A stretch of 64,000 bases of DNA from Marivita sp046592965 (lineage in GTDB: Bacteria > Pseudomonadota > Alphaproteobacteria > Rhodobacterales > Rhodobacteraceae): NCBI RefSeq assembly GCF_046592965.1, contig NZ_JBISBV010000001.1:496001-560000 (forward strand). The letters run 5' to 3'. The notes beneath the pieces were generated by a model. It did not search any database and was not told the DNA's origin. It saw only the letters and a program-made list of their open reading frames with translations. The translations under genes and the position numbers were made by a program. Each line of letters starts with the position of its first letter. The first letter of the stretch is position 1. This document shows positions 1 to 7,732 of the stretch, piece after piece.

Positions 1-661
1 TGCGGTTCGCGCGCGCGGGCAGGCCGGGCTGCTGGCGTCGGGGCAGGCTGTGGTGTTCGAGCGATTGGCCGGTCAGATCGCGATGTTTGCCGTTTTGGCG
101 GTCGGGTTCATTGTGACGCTGGCGATTCCGGGTGGGCTTGACTGGCCGGACTGGCTGGCGCTTCCGGTTGCGCTGCTGCTTGCGTGCGGGTTGGCGCTTC
201 CGTTCGCCCTGTTGTGGCTGACGCACCTGCCCGGCGCCTTGGGGAGAGCGACGGCAGGCTTCTGGAAGGCGCTGCACACGGCACTCGCGACGCGACAGGC
301 GCTGCCCGGACAGATCGGGCTGAGCATCGGGACGGCACTTTGCAATCTCTCTGCGTTTGCCTTGTGCGCCCGCGCCGTTGGTCCCACGCTTGATTTGGCA
401 GCGATCACCGCGCTGGTGCCGCTCATTTTATTCACCATGTTGATCCCGATCTCGATCTCCGGTTGGGGCCTTCGCGAAGGCGCGGCGGCAGCGCTTTTGC
501 CCCTGGCCGGAACAAGCGCGAGCGACGGATTGGCGACCAGCATCGCGTTCGGGCTGGTCTTTATCGTCGCTGTTCTGCCAGGGCTTGCGGTCCTCTGGCG
601 CGGTGCGCGGCGCGAGCGGATTTTGGTCGGGCGAACCAGCGCAGCGCCAGACAGGCGATAG
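1..661 (+). CDS. Lysylphosphatidylglycerol synthase-like transmembrane protein, 5' partial
   Basis: C-terminal part of a polytopic inner-membrane protein. The reading frame is open from base 2 and runs into the window without a stop, so the true start lies upstream; a GTG at 50 is probably internal because the residues before it (ARGQAGLLASGQA) read like the family. Several hydrophobic helices follow, and the motif SGWGLREGAAAALLP near the end is typical of the LPG-synthase TM / UPF0104 family (PF03706). Members without a catalytic domain are usually annotated as flippase-like or of unknown role; no aminoacyl-transferase domain is visible here. It lies 63 bases upstream of the ABC importer genes on the same strand and may belong to the same unit. 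The membrane location is secure; the biochemical role is not. Confidence 0.75.
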   Translation, partial: AVRARGQAGLLASGQAVVFERLAGQIAMFAVLAVGFIVTLAIPGGLDWPDWLALPVALLLACGLALPFALLWLTHLPGALGRATAGFWKALHTALATRQALPGQIGLSIGTALCNLSAFALCARAVGPTLDLAAITALVPLILFTMLIPISISGWGLREGAAAALLPLAGTSASDGLATSIAFGLVFIVAVLPGLAVLWRGARRERILVGRTSAAPDRR

Positions 662-724
662 TTTTGCTTGTCTCGGGGAACGTCGGGACTAGCCTTAGAG
701 TTGAGACAGAAAAGGATCGTTCCG

Positions 725-1720
725 ATGCCCTCAGACCTAACCCGCCGCACTCTTCTAGGAACCGGAGCAGCCGCCCTCGGCGCAGCCGGTTTAGGATTGA
801 CCCCGCACCGAGCGGTTGCCCAAACACCGGTGAGCTTGCAGCTATCGTGGCTTCATTCCGTTCAATTCGCCGGAAGCTATATTGCACAGGAACGTGGCTT
901 CTGGTCCGACGCAGGGCTTGATGTGTCACTGCTTTCCGGTGGTCCGAATGCCCCCGTCGAGCCGCCGGTGATTTCGGGCACCGCGCTGGTGGGTATCTCT
1001 GCTGCCGACTATGTCGCAGCAGCGGTCGAGCAGGGCGCACCGTTCAAGATATTGGGAGTCGCCATGCAAAAGAACCCGTTCGTCATCGCATCGCTGCCTG
1101 AAAACCCAGTGAACTCCCCGGCAGACCTCATCGGCAAGCGGATCGGCATGGCGCTTGCCAACACGCCGATCCTTCAGGCGCTTTGCAAGCTTAACGGCAT
1201 TGACATCAATGAGATTAACATCATCCCAACGCAATATTCCGCTCAGCCGCTTTTGGCTGGCGAGGTTGATTGCCTGCTGTGTTGGGAGACCGATCTTCCC
1301 GTCGCAATGGCGATGCAGGGGGTCGAGAGCGTGACGATGCTTCTGGCCGATCACGGCTATGCCGTCCATTCGCAGACCTATCTGGCCACCGAAGACAGCC
1401 TTGCCAATCGCCGCGCCGATTTGATCGCGCTGATGGCCGGAGAGGTGCGTGGCTGGACCGCGTATCGTGAAGATACCGATGCTGCGGCGGAATTGACCGT
1501 GCGGATGTATCCCGATGCCGGGCTCGATCTAGAAACGCAGAAACTTCAGGCCGCCCGGCAGGTGCCGCTCATGTTTTCGGATCTGACCGATGCGCAGGGC
1601 TTCGGCTGGTGGACGGATGACGCGGTTGCAGCCAATATCGAAACTCTCGCGCTTCTGGGCCGGACGGTGACGCCCGATCTCTGGGACCGCTCGGTCCTGG
1701 AAGAGGTTCATGCCACCTGA
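725..1720 (+). CDS. ABC transporter substrate-binding protein, NMT1/THI5-like
   Basis: Periplasmic binding protein of a small-molecule importer, 331 residues. The N terminus carries a twin-arginine signal (TRRTLLGTGAAALGAAGLG), implying folded export. The mature part (SWLHSVQFAGSYIAQERGFW, then the GPNAPVEPPV region) fits the NMT1/THI5-like family (PF09084), whose known ligands include thiamine pyrimidine precursors, nitrate/sulfonates and riboflavin-like compounds. I chose ATG 725 rather than the longer frame from 668 because it gives a clean Tat signal and has AAAGGA about 8 bases upstream. The stop overlaps the ATPase start by 11 bases, so the three transporter genes are translationally coupled. 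No TPP riboswitch was seen upstream, so thiamine precursors should not be assumed as substrate. Confidence 0.85.
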   Translation: MPSDLTRRTLLGTGAAALGAAGLGLTPHRAVAQTPVSLQLSWLHSVQFAGSYIAQERGFWSDAGLDVSLLSGGPNAPVEPPVISGTALVGISAADYVAAAVEQGAPFKILGVAMQKNPFVIASLPENPVNSPADLIGKRIGMALANTPILQALCKLNGIDINEINIIPTQYSAQPLLAGEVDCLLCWETDLPVAMAMQGVESVTMLLADHGYAVHSQTYLATEDSLANRRADLIALMAGEVRGWTAYREDTDAAAELTVRMYPDAGLDLETQKLQAARQVPLMFSDLTDAQGFGWWTDDAVAANIETLALLGRTVTPDLWDRSVLEEVHAT

Positions 1721-2507
1721 AACCCCGCCCCCCGAGATTGACTGCTCCGGCGTGTCGAAACGGTTCGACGGCGGAACTGAAGCGGTGCGCGACGTTGATC
1801 TGACGATTGCGGCGGGGCAGACGACAGCGCTGGTCGGGCCGTCCGGGTGCGGAAAATCCACGCTGCTTCGCATGGTCGCGGGTCTGGAAGACCCGAGCGC
1901 GGGAACCATTGAGATCGCCGGTGCGCCGCCATCCGAAACCTTGCAGCAGGCGGGGCTGTCGATTGCCTTTCAGGATCCCTCACTACTGCCGTGGCGCAGC
2001 GTCCGTGGCAATATCGAACTGGCGCTGAGCCTTGCGCGCCGCCCAGTTTCAGACTCCGAAATCAACCAATTGATTGCCCTCGTCGGGCTGAACGGGTTCG
2101 CCGACGCCCGCCCTGCAGAGCTTTCCGGCGGGATGCGCCAGCGCGCGGCGATCGCGCGGGCGTTGGCGACGCAGCCGGGGCTGCTGCTGCTCGATGAACC
2201 GTTCGGTGCCGTCGACGAGCTGACGCGCCGCCAGTTGGCGCAGGATCTGCCACGCATCTGGGAGGCGCGGGGAACCACGACGCTTCTCGTGACGCATTCG
2301 GTCAGCGAAGCTGTGGCGCTGTCTGATCGGGTGATCGTGCTGACACCCCGCCCGGCGCGGGTCGCCGCGGACATCGTGATCGACTTGCCGCGCCCGCGCC
2401 CCGAAGGGATCGGCCGCAGCGATGACGCTCTGGAATTGGTTGAACGGGTTTTTGCCGAGCTGACCGAGGCGATGGCGGCGGAAGATACTCCGCTTGCCGC
2501 GCAATGA
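1710..2507 (+). CDS. ABC transporter ATP-binding protein
   Basis: Cytoplasmic ATPase energising the importer encoded by the flanking genes; 265 residues, normal for the SsuB/TauB/ThiZ group. Walker A is GPSGCGKST, the Q-loop region is FQDPSLLPWRSV, the signature is LSGGMRQR, and Walker B is LLLLDEPFG, followed by the H-loop in LVTHS. The start overlaps the binding-protein gene by 11 bases, and the stop overlaps the permease start (ATGA). This ordering and the SsuB-like sequence agree with an importer for a small organic anion or vitamin precursor. All ATPase motifs are intact. Confidence 0.92.
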   Translation: MPPETPPPEIDCSGVSKRFDGGTEAVRDVDLTIAAGQTTALVGPSGCGKSTLLRMVAGLEDPSAGTIEIAGAPPSETLQQAGLSIAFQDPSLLPWRSVRGNIELALSLARRPVSDSEINQLIALVGLNGFADARPAELSGGMRQRAAIARALATQPGLLLLDEPFGAVDELTRRQLAQDLPRIWEARGTTTLLVTHSVSEAVALSDRVIVLTPRPARVAADIVIDLPRPRPEGIGRSDDALELVERVFAELTEAMAAEDTPLAAQ

Positions 2508-4072
2508 CGGCGGCAGCAAGTCCCGCCGTGCGCTCTGCGCGGCTGCCGAGCGCGTGGATCGGCGTGGCGCTGCTGATCGCGCTGTGGGAAGGTGCTGCGC
2601 ATCTCTTGACCGGCGCGTTTGTCCTCGCCGCGCCAAGCGAGGTCGTGTTTTATCTGATCGACGATTGGCGGCTCATGGGCCGCGCGCTTGGCGTGACGCT
2701 TCTCAATGCCGCCGCCGGTTTCGTGATCGGCAACCTTGCCGCCGTGGCGCTGGCTGGTGTCGCGCTCATTTGGCCGCGATCCCAGCGCGTCGTCACCGGG
2801 CTGGCGCTGCTGGTCTTTTGCCTGCCGCTTGTCGCAACCGGGCCGATCCTTCGGGTGTTTTTCGGCCCCGGTTCCGGCCCGCAAATCGCGCTGGCCGCGT
2901 TGGCGGTCTATTACACCACGCTGATTCCGCTGCTGGTGGGCCTGCGCGCTGCTCCCGATAGCTGGTTCGATCTGGTGCGCAGCTATGGGCGCGGGCCGCT
3001 GGCGGCACTGGTGCATGTGCGGCTGATGGCGGCGCTGCCATACCTGTTCGCCGGTCTGCAAATCGCCGCGCCTGCCGCCTTTCTTGGCGCGATGGTGGGT
3101 GAGTTCACCGGTGCCGAGCGCGGCATGGGCGTTTTGACGATCCGCGCGATCCGGGCGCTGGATGTGGAGATGACATGGGGGCTGGCGAGCGTTGCCACGG
3201 CAGTCTCGATCTTCGCCTATCTTGCCATCGGCGCGCTCGCGCGGCGGGTCTTGCTGGACGCGCCCCCCGTGATCCTCGCTGCGCCCTCGGGCGTTCGCAG
3301 CGGACGCGGCTGGGTCGATGCACTTGTCGTTCTGGGTTTGGCGCTGGCGCTTTGGGCGGGGGCCATCTGGGCATTCGGGTTGAACCCGTTCTTTGCCAAG
3401 GGGCCGAATGATGTCTGGGCCGCACTTGTGACGGACCCGGACGCTACTGCAACCCGCGCGACCATTTACGCAGCGCTGGCGGAAACGGCGGTGTTCCTGC
3501 TTCCGGGATACCTTGCCGGATTGGCGGCGGGCGCGGGACTGGCAATCTTGCTGGTGCTGGCGCCTGCGCTGGCCAGCACGGCGATGCCTCTTGCCATCGC
3601 GCTGCGCTCGGTGCCGATCGTGACGACCGCGCCGCTGGTGGTTCTGATCCTCGGTCGCGGGGCGGTCGGGACCATCGTTCTGGTTGCGGTCATGGTGTTC
3701 TTTCCCACTTTCGTCGCTTGCCTGCACGGATTGCGGCAAGCGCCGGGGCAGGTGCTCGATGTGCTGGACAGCTATGCCGCCGGTCCAATGACGCGGCTGC
3801 TCCGGGTGCAAATTCCGGCGATGTTGCCCGCCTTTTTCGCCGCGGCACGGATGGCGGTGCCAGCCTCGGTGCTGGCGGTGACGGTGGTGGAGTGGCTGGC
3901 AACCGGGGCGGGAATCGGCAGCCTGATGGCGCTCTCGGCATCATTGTCAGACTACGACATCTTGTGGAGCTCCGTGGTCATTGTCGCGGCGCTGTCCTCG
4001 CTTGGATATGCGCTGGTCGGTGCAGTGGAGCGGCGCGTTCTTGCGCGGTATGCGCCCGAGCAACTGGCATGA
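2504..4072 (+). CDS. ABC transporter permease, two fused permease domains
   Basis: Inner-membrane channel of the importer, 522 residues, about twice the usual length of a single BPD_transp_1 permease. Two homologous halves are visible, roughly residues 10-250 and 265-522. Each has a row of hydrophobic helices and an EAA-type loop that contacts the ATPase: SYGRGPLAALVHVRLMAALP in the first half and SYAAGPMTRLLRVQIPAMLP in the second. One polypeptide would therefore replace the usual permease dimer. The start overlaps the ATPase stop by four bases, and the stop overlaps the next glycosyltransferase start by four bases, so the glycosyltransferase is part of the same transcription unit. Confidence 0.9.
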   Translation: MTAAASPAVRSARLPSAWIGVALLIALWEGAAHLLTGAFVLAAPSEVVFYLIDDWRLMGRALGVTLLNAAAGFVIGNLAAVALAGVALIWPRSQRVVTGLALLVFCLPLVATGPILRVFFGPGSGPQIALAALAVYYTTLIPLLVGLRAAPDSWFDLVRSYGRGPLAALVHVRLMAALPYLFAGLQIAAPAAFLGAMVGEFTGAERGMGVLTIRAIRALDVEMTWGLASVATAVSIFAYLAIGALARRVLLDAPPVILAAPSGVRSGRGWVDALVVLGLALALWAGAIWAFGLNPFFAKGPNDVWAALVTDPDATATRATIYAALAETAVFLLPGYLAGLAAGAGLAILLVLAPALASTAMPLAIALRSVPIVTTAPLVVLILGRGAVGTIVLVAVMVFFPTFVACLHGLRQAPGQVLDVLDSYAAGPMTRLLRVQIPAMLPAFFAAARMAVPASVLAVTVVEWLATGAGIGSLMALSASLSDYDILWSSVVIVAALSSLGYALVGAVERRVLARYAPEQLA

Positions 4073-5133
4073 GCTTGCGCCGCGCCGCCTTTGCCATTCC
4101 GGGCGACATCAACACCCCGACGGGCGGGTACATCTACGAGCGCAAGCTGCTGGAAGGGCTGCGCGCTCAGGGTAGGGACGTTGTGCATCTGGAATTCGGG
4201 GCGTCCTTTCCCGATCCGGACCGCGCAGACATGGCGGATGCAGTTATGCAGCTAAATGCGCTTGAGCCGGATCGGGTGGTGATCCTTGACGGGTTTGTGT
4301 CGGCAACGATGGACACGGATGCGCTTGCGCGACTGCATGTGCCCTGCGTGGCAATGGTCCATCATCCGCTGGCCTTGGAAACAGGGTTGAGCGCCGCGCA
4401 GCGGGATCGGCTCTACCGGATCGAGCGCGAAAATCTCGCTCATATGGCGCATGTGTTCGTTCCCAGCCCCAGCACGGCAGAGACGATTGTTTCGTCCTAC
4501 TCTGTGCCGCGCGAACGCGTCACGGTGCTGCGTCCCGGTACAGAGCCGCCAAAGCTTGCACCAGCGCCAGTGTCGCCGCCGCTGATCCTGTCGGTCGGGA
4601 TTCAGCATCCGCGCAAAGGTCATGACATCCTGTTGCGTGCATTGGCCCGACTGAGACATCTAGACTGGCAAGCTGTGATCGCAGGCAAGGTGCATGACGC
4701 GAGCCATGCCGCCGAACTGAGAGCGCTTGGGGAAGAGCTGGGACTGGAAGCGCGGGTCGAGATTGCGGGCTTTGTTGCGCAGGACGATCTGCAACGGCTC
4801 TACGCGAACGCCACCATATTTGCCCTGGCCACCCGATTCGAGGGCTACGGGCTGGTCTTTGACGAAGCGCTGGCACACGGCTTGCCCATCGTCAGTTGCC
4901 GCACCGGTGCAGTGCCAGACACAGTGCCGCAGCGCGCCGGACGGCTTGTCGCTGTCGATGACCCAAATGCCTTCGCCGCAGCGCTCTCCGATCTTCTGAC
5001 GGATGATTCGATGCGACAGAACATGGCGCAAGCGGCGGAACTGGAAGGCCGTCGGTTGCCGATGTGGAAAGACACGGCGCGCGTTGCCGGGCAGGTTCTG
5101 GACCGGCTTTGTGGCGAACCTTCAAGCAAGTGA
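4069..5133 (+). CDS. Glycosyltransferase family 4 protein
   Basis: Cytoplasmic, retaining GT-B glycosyltransferase of 354 residues. The C-terminal donor-binding domain contains SVGIQHPRKGHDILLRALAR and the E-x7-E motif EGYGLVFDEALAHGLPI, followed by a G-AVPDTV segment typical of GT4. The N-terminal domain starts FAIPGDINTPTGGYIYERKL. The open frame extends far upstream, but ATG 4069 is chosen because it overlaps the permease stop (ATGA) and gives the canonical family N terminus. Acceptor and donor are not deducible. Translational coupling to an importer is unusual for a GT4 enzyme and suggests that the imported compound, or a derivative of it, is glycosylated. The 3' end overlaps convergent mutY by 12 bases. 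Confidence 0.85.
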   Translation: MSLRRAAFAIPGDINTPTGGYIYERKLLEGLRAQGRDVVHLEFGASFPDPDRADMADAVMQLNALEPDRVVILDGFVSATMDTDALARLHVPCVAMVHHPLALETGLSAAQRDRLYRIERENLAHMAHVFVPSPSTAETIVSSYSVPRERVTVLRPGTEPPKLAPAPVSPPLILSVGIQHPRKGHDILLRALARLRHLDWQAVIAGKVHDASHAAELRALGEELGLEARVEIAGFVAQDDLQRLYANATIFALATRFEGYGLVFDEALAHGLPIVSCRTGAVPDTVPQRAGRLVAVDDPNAFAAALSDLLTDDSMRQNMAQAAELEGRRLPMWKDTARVAGQVLDRLCGEPSSK

Positions 5134-6219
5134 CGTCGGCTTCTCGCTTCCGCTCAACAGGTTGTAAACCTTGCGCATCACTGTCGGCAGATCTTCAGGA
5201 TCAAAGCGTTCGGCCTCGACAAACATGCCGCGGGCCGGCGCGCGCTCCATCGGAACAAGCGCGGTCTTTACCGTCAGCCGCAGATGAAAATGCGTGAATG
5301 TGTGCAGCGCCTCGGCTGGCAGGGTGCGCCACTCGGCCTTGATGGGGGGCGCCTCCTGCGGATCATCGCCCCATTCGCTCCCCGGCCAGCCAAGCATACC
5401 GCCCAGAAGCCCGCTGTCCGGGCGCTGCTCCAACAGCCATGCACCATCGACCCGGCGCACCAGATAGGCAAAGCCGTGACGGGTCGGCTTGCGTTTCTTC
5501 GGCGATTTCCGAGGCAGGTCTTTCGCCGTCCCGGCCTCCCATGCCGCACAAGACCTGCGCCACGGACACAGGCCGCACGCCGGGTTGCGCGGGGTGCAGA
5601 TCGTCGCGCCCAAATCCATCACCGCCTGCGCATAGCACCCCGGCCTGACCTGCGGCGTCAGCGCTTTGGCATATTCCATCAACACAGGTTTCGCAGCGGG
5701 CAATGGCATGTGCTCATCGTACAGGCGGGCCATGACCCGTTCGACATTGCCGTCAAGCACGGTTTCGGCACGGTCAAATGCAATCGAGGCGATCGCGGCG
5801 GCGGTATATGGCCCGATCCCCGGCAGTGCGATCAGACCGTCATAGGTATCGGGAAACGTTCCGCCGTGTTCGTCGCGGATGACCCTTGCGCATTTCAGAA
5901 GGTTGCGCGCGCGGGCATAGTAGCCAAGCCCCGCCCATGCGGCCATGACGTCGGCATCCTCGGCGTCCGCCAGGTCACTGACGGTGGGCCAGCGGGCTGT
6001 GAAGGCCTCGAAAAAGCTCTTTACGGCTGCGACCGTCGTTTGCTGCAGCATGATCTCGGACATCCAGACCCGATAGGGATCGGGCCGCACGCCGTTCGCG
6101 CGCGATTTCGGCCCCACGCGCCACGGCATGGCGCGGGCGTGTCGGTCGTACCATTCAAGGAGCGCTGCCGGATCGGGGCGTTCACGGGGGGCTGACGGGG
6201 CTTTGATCGCTGTGTTCAT
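5122..6219 (-). CDS. mutY: A/G-specific adenine DNA glycosylase MutY
   Basis: Base-excision repair enzyme removing adenine mispaired with 8-oxoguanine. 365 residues. The N-terminal catalytic domain has VWMSEIMLQQTTV with the family's catalytic Glu at 55, the helix-hairpin-helix LPGIGPYTAAAIASIAF (132-148) and catalytic Asp156 in VLDGNVERVMAR. A [4Fe-4S] cluster site is formed by Cys208, 215, 218 and 224 (C-x6-C-x2-C-x5-C). The C-terminal part (about 245-365) is the MutT-like domain that recognises oxoG. Divergent from the DciA-like gene with a 61-base spacer. A mutT-like gene is also in the window (62685), although not adjacent. Confidence 0.95.
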   Translation of the reverse strand: MNTAIKAPSAPRERPDPAALLEWYDRHARAMPWRVGPKSRANGVRPDPYRVWMSEIMLQQTTVAAVKSFFEAFTARWPTVSDLADAEDADVMAAWAGLGYYARARNLLKCARVIRDEHGGTFPDTYDGLIALPGIGPYTAAAIASIAFDRAETVLDGNVERVMARLYDEHMPLPAAKPVLMEYAKALTPQVRPGCYAQAVMDLGATICTPRNPACGLCPWRRSCAAWEAGTAKDLPRKSPKKRKPTRHGFAYLVRRVDGAWLLEQRPDSGLLGGMLGWPGSEWGDDPQEAPPIKAEWRTLPAEALHTFTHFHLRLTVKTALVPMERAPARGMFVEAERFDPEDLPTVMRKVYNLLSGSEKPTSLA

Positions 6220-6280
6220 TTCAAGGCTGGTTGCATCGGGCTTGCGGCACTAGAATAGTGCGCGGGACAGGGAGTCAAAC

Positions 6281-6793
6281 ATGCCGCCGCGCACCGGACA
6301 GACACGAGGGTTCAAACGCACGTCAAGTCTGCTTCAGACGCAGATTCGAAAGACGTCCGAATCGCGGGGGTTTGCCCAGTCACGACTCCTCACCCATTGG
6401 TCAGAGATCGCGGGCGACGATATTGCCGCGATCAGCCGCCCTGTCGAGGTCCGGTATGGGCGTGGCGGTCTGGGCGCAACATTAACGCTGCTGACCACAG
6501 GCGCCAACGCTCCGATGCTCGAAATGCAAAAGGAAGCGTTGCGTGCCAAGGTAAACGCCGTTTACGGGTACAACGCGATTTCAAAACTGCGGATCACGCA
6601 AACCGCGGCGACCGGCTTCGCGGAAGGCCAGGTCAGCTTCCAGCATCGCCCCAAGGCGGAACAGCGCGATATCTCGCCCGCTGTCACGCCCCAGGCGCAA
6701 GACATGGCGCGCGGGGTCGAGGATGACGGCTTGCGCTCTGCTCTGGAACGTCTGGCCAGCAATGTCTATTCCAGAACACAACACCGGACCTGA
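6281..6793 (+). CDS. DUF721 (DciA-family) protein
   Basis: 170 residues matching the DUF721 family (PF05258), which includes DciA, the ancestral loader or operator of the replicative helicase DnaB in bacteria lacking DnaC. The conserved N-terminal block runs from about 15 to 110 (RLLTHWSEIAGDDIAAISRP, then LTLLTTGANAPMLEMQ). The C-terminal tail (about 120-170) is polar and probably unstructured. ATG 6281 has AGGGA about 8 bases upstream. It is followed after 33 bases by the DsbA-like gene on the same strand, a gene order frequent in Rhodobacteraceae. Family assignment is good; the DciA function is inferred from homology. Confidence 0.8.
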   Translation: MPPRTGQTRGFKRTSSLLQTQIRKTSESRGFAQSRLLTHWSEIAGDDIAAISRPVEVRYGRGGLGATLTLLTTGANAPMLEMQKEALRAKVNAVYGYNAISKLRITQTAATGFAEGQVSFQHRPKAEQRDISPAVTPQAQDMARGVEDDGLRSALERLASNVYSRTQHRT

Positions 6794-6826
6794 CGGTCTG
6801 ACATACACAGGATAAAGGGTTTCGCA

Positions 6827-7453
6827 ATGAAACAACGCTTGATGACAATTGCTCTCTCGACGGCCATGCTGATTGGCGGAGGCGCCGCCACCGCGCAGGA
6901 GGCGGATGCCGACACCACAGACACTGTGGAGATTCAGGAAATGGTGCTCGGTGCCGAGGACGCGCCGGTCGAGGTCATCGAGTACGCGTCTTATACCTGC
7001 CCCCATTGCGCGACCTTCCACGAAACGGTTCTGCCAGACCTGAAAAGGGATTACATCGACACCGGAAAGGTCAAGTTCACGTACCGTGAGGTCTATTTCG
7101 ATCGCTACTCGCTGTGGGGCTCGCTCGTGGCGCGGTGTGGTGGCGAAGAGAAGTTCTTCGGGATCACGGATATCATCTACGATCAACAAAGCGATTGGGT
7201 GCGCGCCGGATCGGAAGCAGATATCGCCGAGGCGTTGCGCAAGATCGGGCGCATTGCCGGAATCGAGAACGACAAGCTTGAGTCGTGCCTGAGCGACGGC
7301 GACACCGCACGGGCGCTGGTCGAGTGGTATCAGGCCAATGCCGAGGAGCACGAAATCACCTCAACGCCATCGTTCGTGATCGACGGCAAAACCTATTCGA
7401 ATATGAGCTATCCCGATTTCAAGGAGATTCTCGACGAGCGTCTGGGGAGCTAG
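6827..7453 (+). CDS. DsbA family thiol:disulfide oxidoreductase
   Basis: Periplasmic thioredoxin-fold protein of 208 residues. Signal peptide about 1-23 ends in AATAQ. The active site is Cys58-Pro-His-Cys61 in YASYTCPHCATFHE, the classical DsbA CPHC sequence, and the cis-proline lies in TSTPSFVIDG. The helical insertion lies between. It fits the Thioredoxin_4 / DsbA-like group and presumably oxidises secreted proteins, although no DsbB is seen nearby. Located 33 bases after the DciA-like gene and followed by a strong intrinsic terminator. Confidence 0.9.
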   Translation: MKQRLMTIALSTAMLIGGGAATAQEADADTTDTVEIQEMVLGAEDAPVEVIEYASYTCPHCATFHETVLPDLKRDYIDTGKVKFTYREVYFDRYSLWGSLVARCGGEEKFFGITDIIYDQQSDWVRAGSEADIAEALRKIGRIAGIENDKLESCLSDGDTARALVEWYQANAEEHEITSTPSFVIDGKTYSNMSYPDFKEILDERLGS

Positions 7454-7485
7454 AACGAGTTTTCGCGATTTATGGGAATTCCACG

Positions 7486-7515
7486 AAAAGCCGGCGATAT
7501 TACGCCGGCTTTTTT
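7486..7515 (+). terminator. Rho-independent terminator after the dsbA-like gene
   Basis: Perfect 11-bp stem AAAAGCCGGCG / CGCCGGCTTTT with a 6-base loop (ATATTA), ending in a run of T. The A-rich left arm makes it potentially bidirectional, which suits the convergent gene arrangement here. Confidence 0.9.
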
Positions 7516-7556
7516 CGTTTTGGGTGGACATCGAAATAGGTCCGCGCCGGACCCAT

Positions 7557-7574
7557 TGTTTCGCATGCGAAACA
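7557..7574. promoter_or_regulatory. 18-bp perfect palindrome TGTTTCGCATGCGAAACA
   Basis: Perfectly self-complementary 18-mer in the 279-base space (7454-7732) between two convergent genes, so no gene starts nearby. Its outer arms TGTTTC/GAAACA are the same as in the ParB-binding parS consensus (TGTTTCACGTGAAACA), but the centre is GCATGC instead of ACGT, making it two bases longer. A short dyad ATTGT-AAA-ACAAT lies at 7602-7614. The rest of this gap shows no gene. The palindrome is directly seen; any protein that binds it is unknown. Confidence 0.5.
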
Positions 7575-7732
7575 TTGAGGCCGCTTCGGACCTTTTAACT
7601 TATTGTAAAACAATCCAAATAGTTGATTAAAATTTACAGCGCCGAATGCGGACATTTCCGTTCAGGCCACCTTCGCCGACGACACGCGAATAAGCGACAC
7701 CGACTTCGTGCAAGACGAATGCAGGGGCAGCG

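Noticed and set aside
662..724. TPP riboswitch before the NMT1/THI5-like binding protein
   Set aside because: The 63-base leader is too short and lacks the conserved thi-box motifs.
1970..3811. 613-codon open frame on the minus strand, antisense to the ABC genes
   Set aside because: Arginine/glutamine/histidine-rich translation with no family match, lying wholly opposite intact transporter genes; a high-GC frame artefact.
7557..7574. Calling the palindrome a true parS site
   Set aside because: The 16-bp parS consensus has ACGT in the centre; here it is GCATGC and two bases longer, so it is only parS-like.
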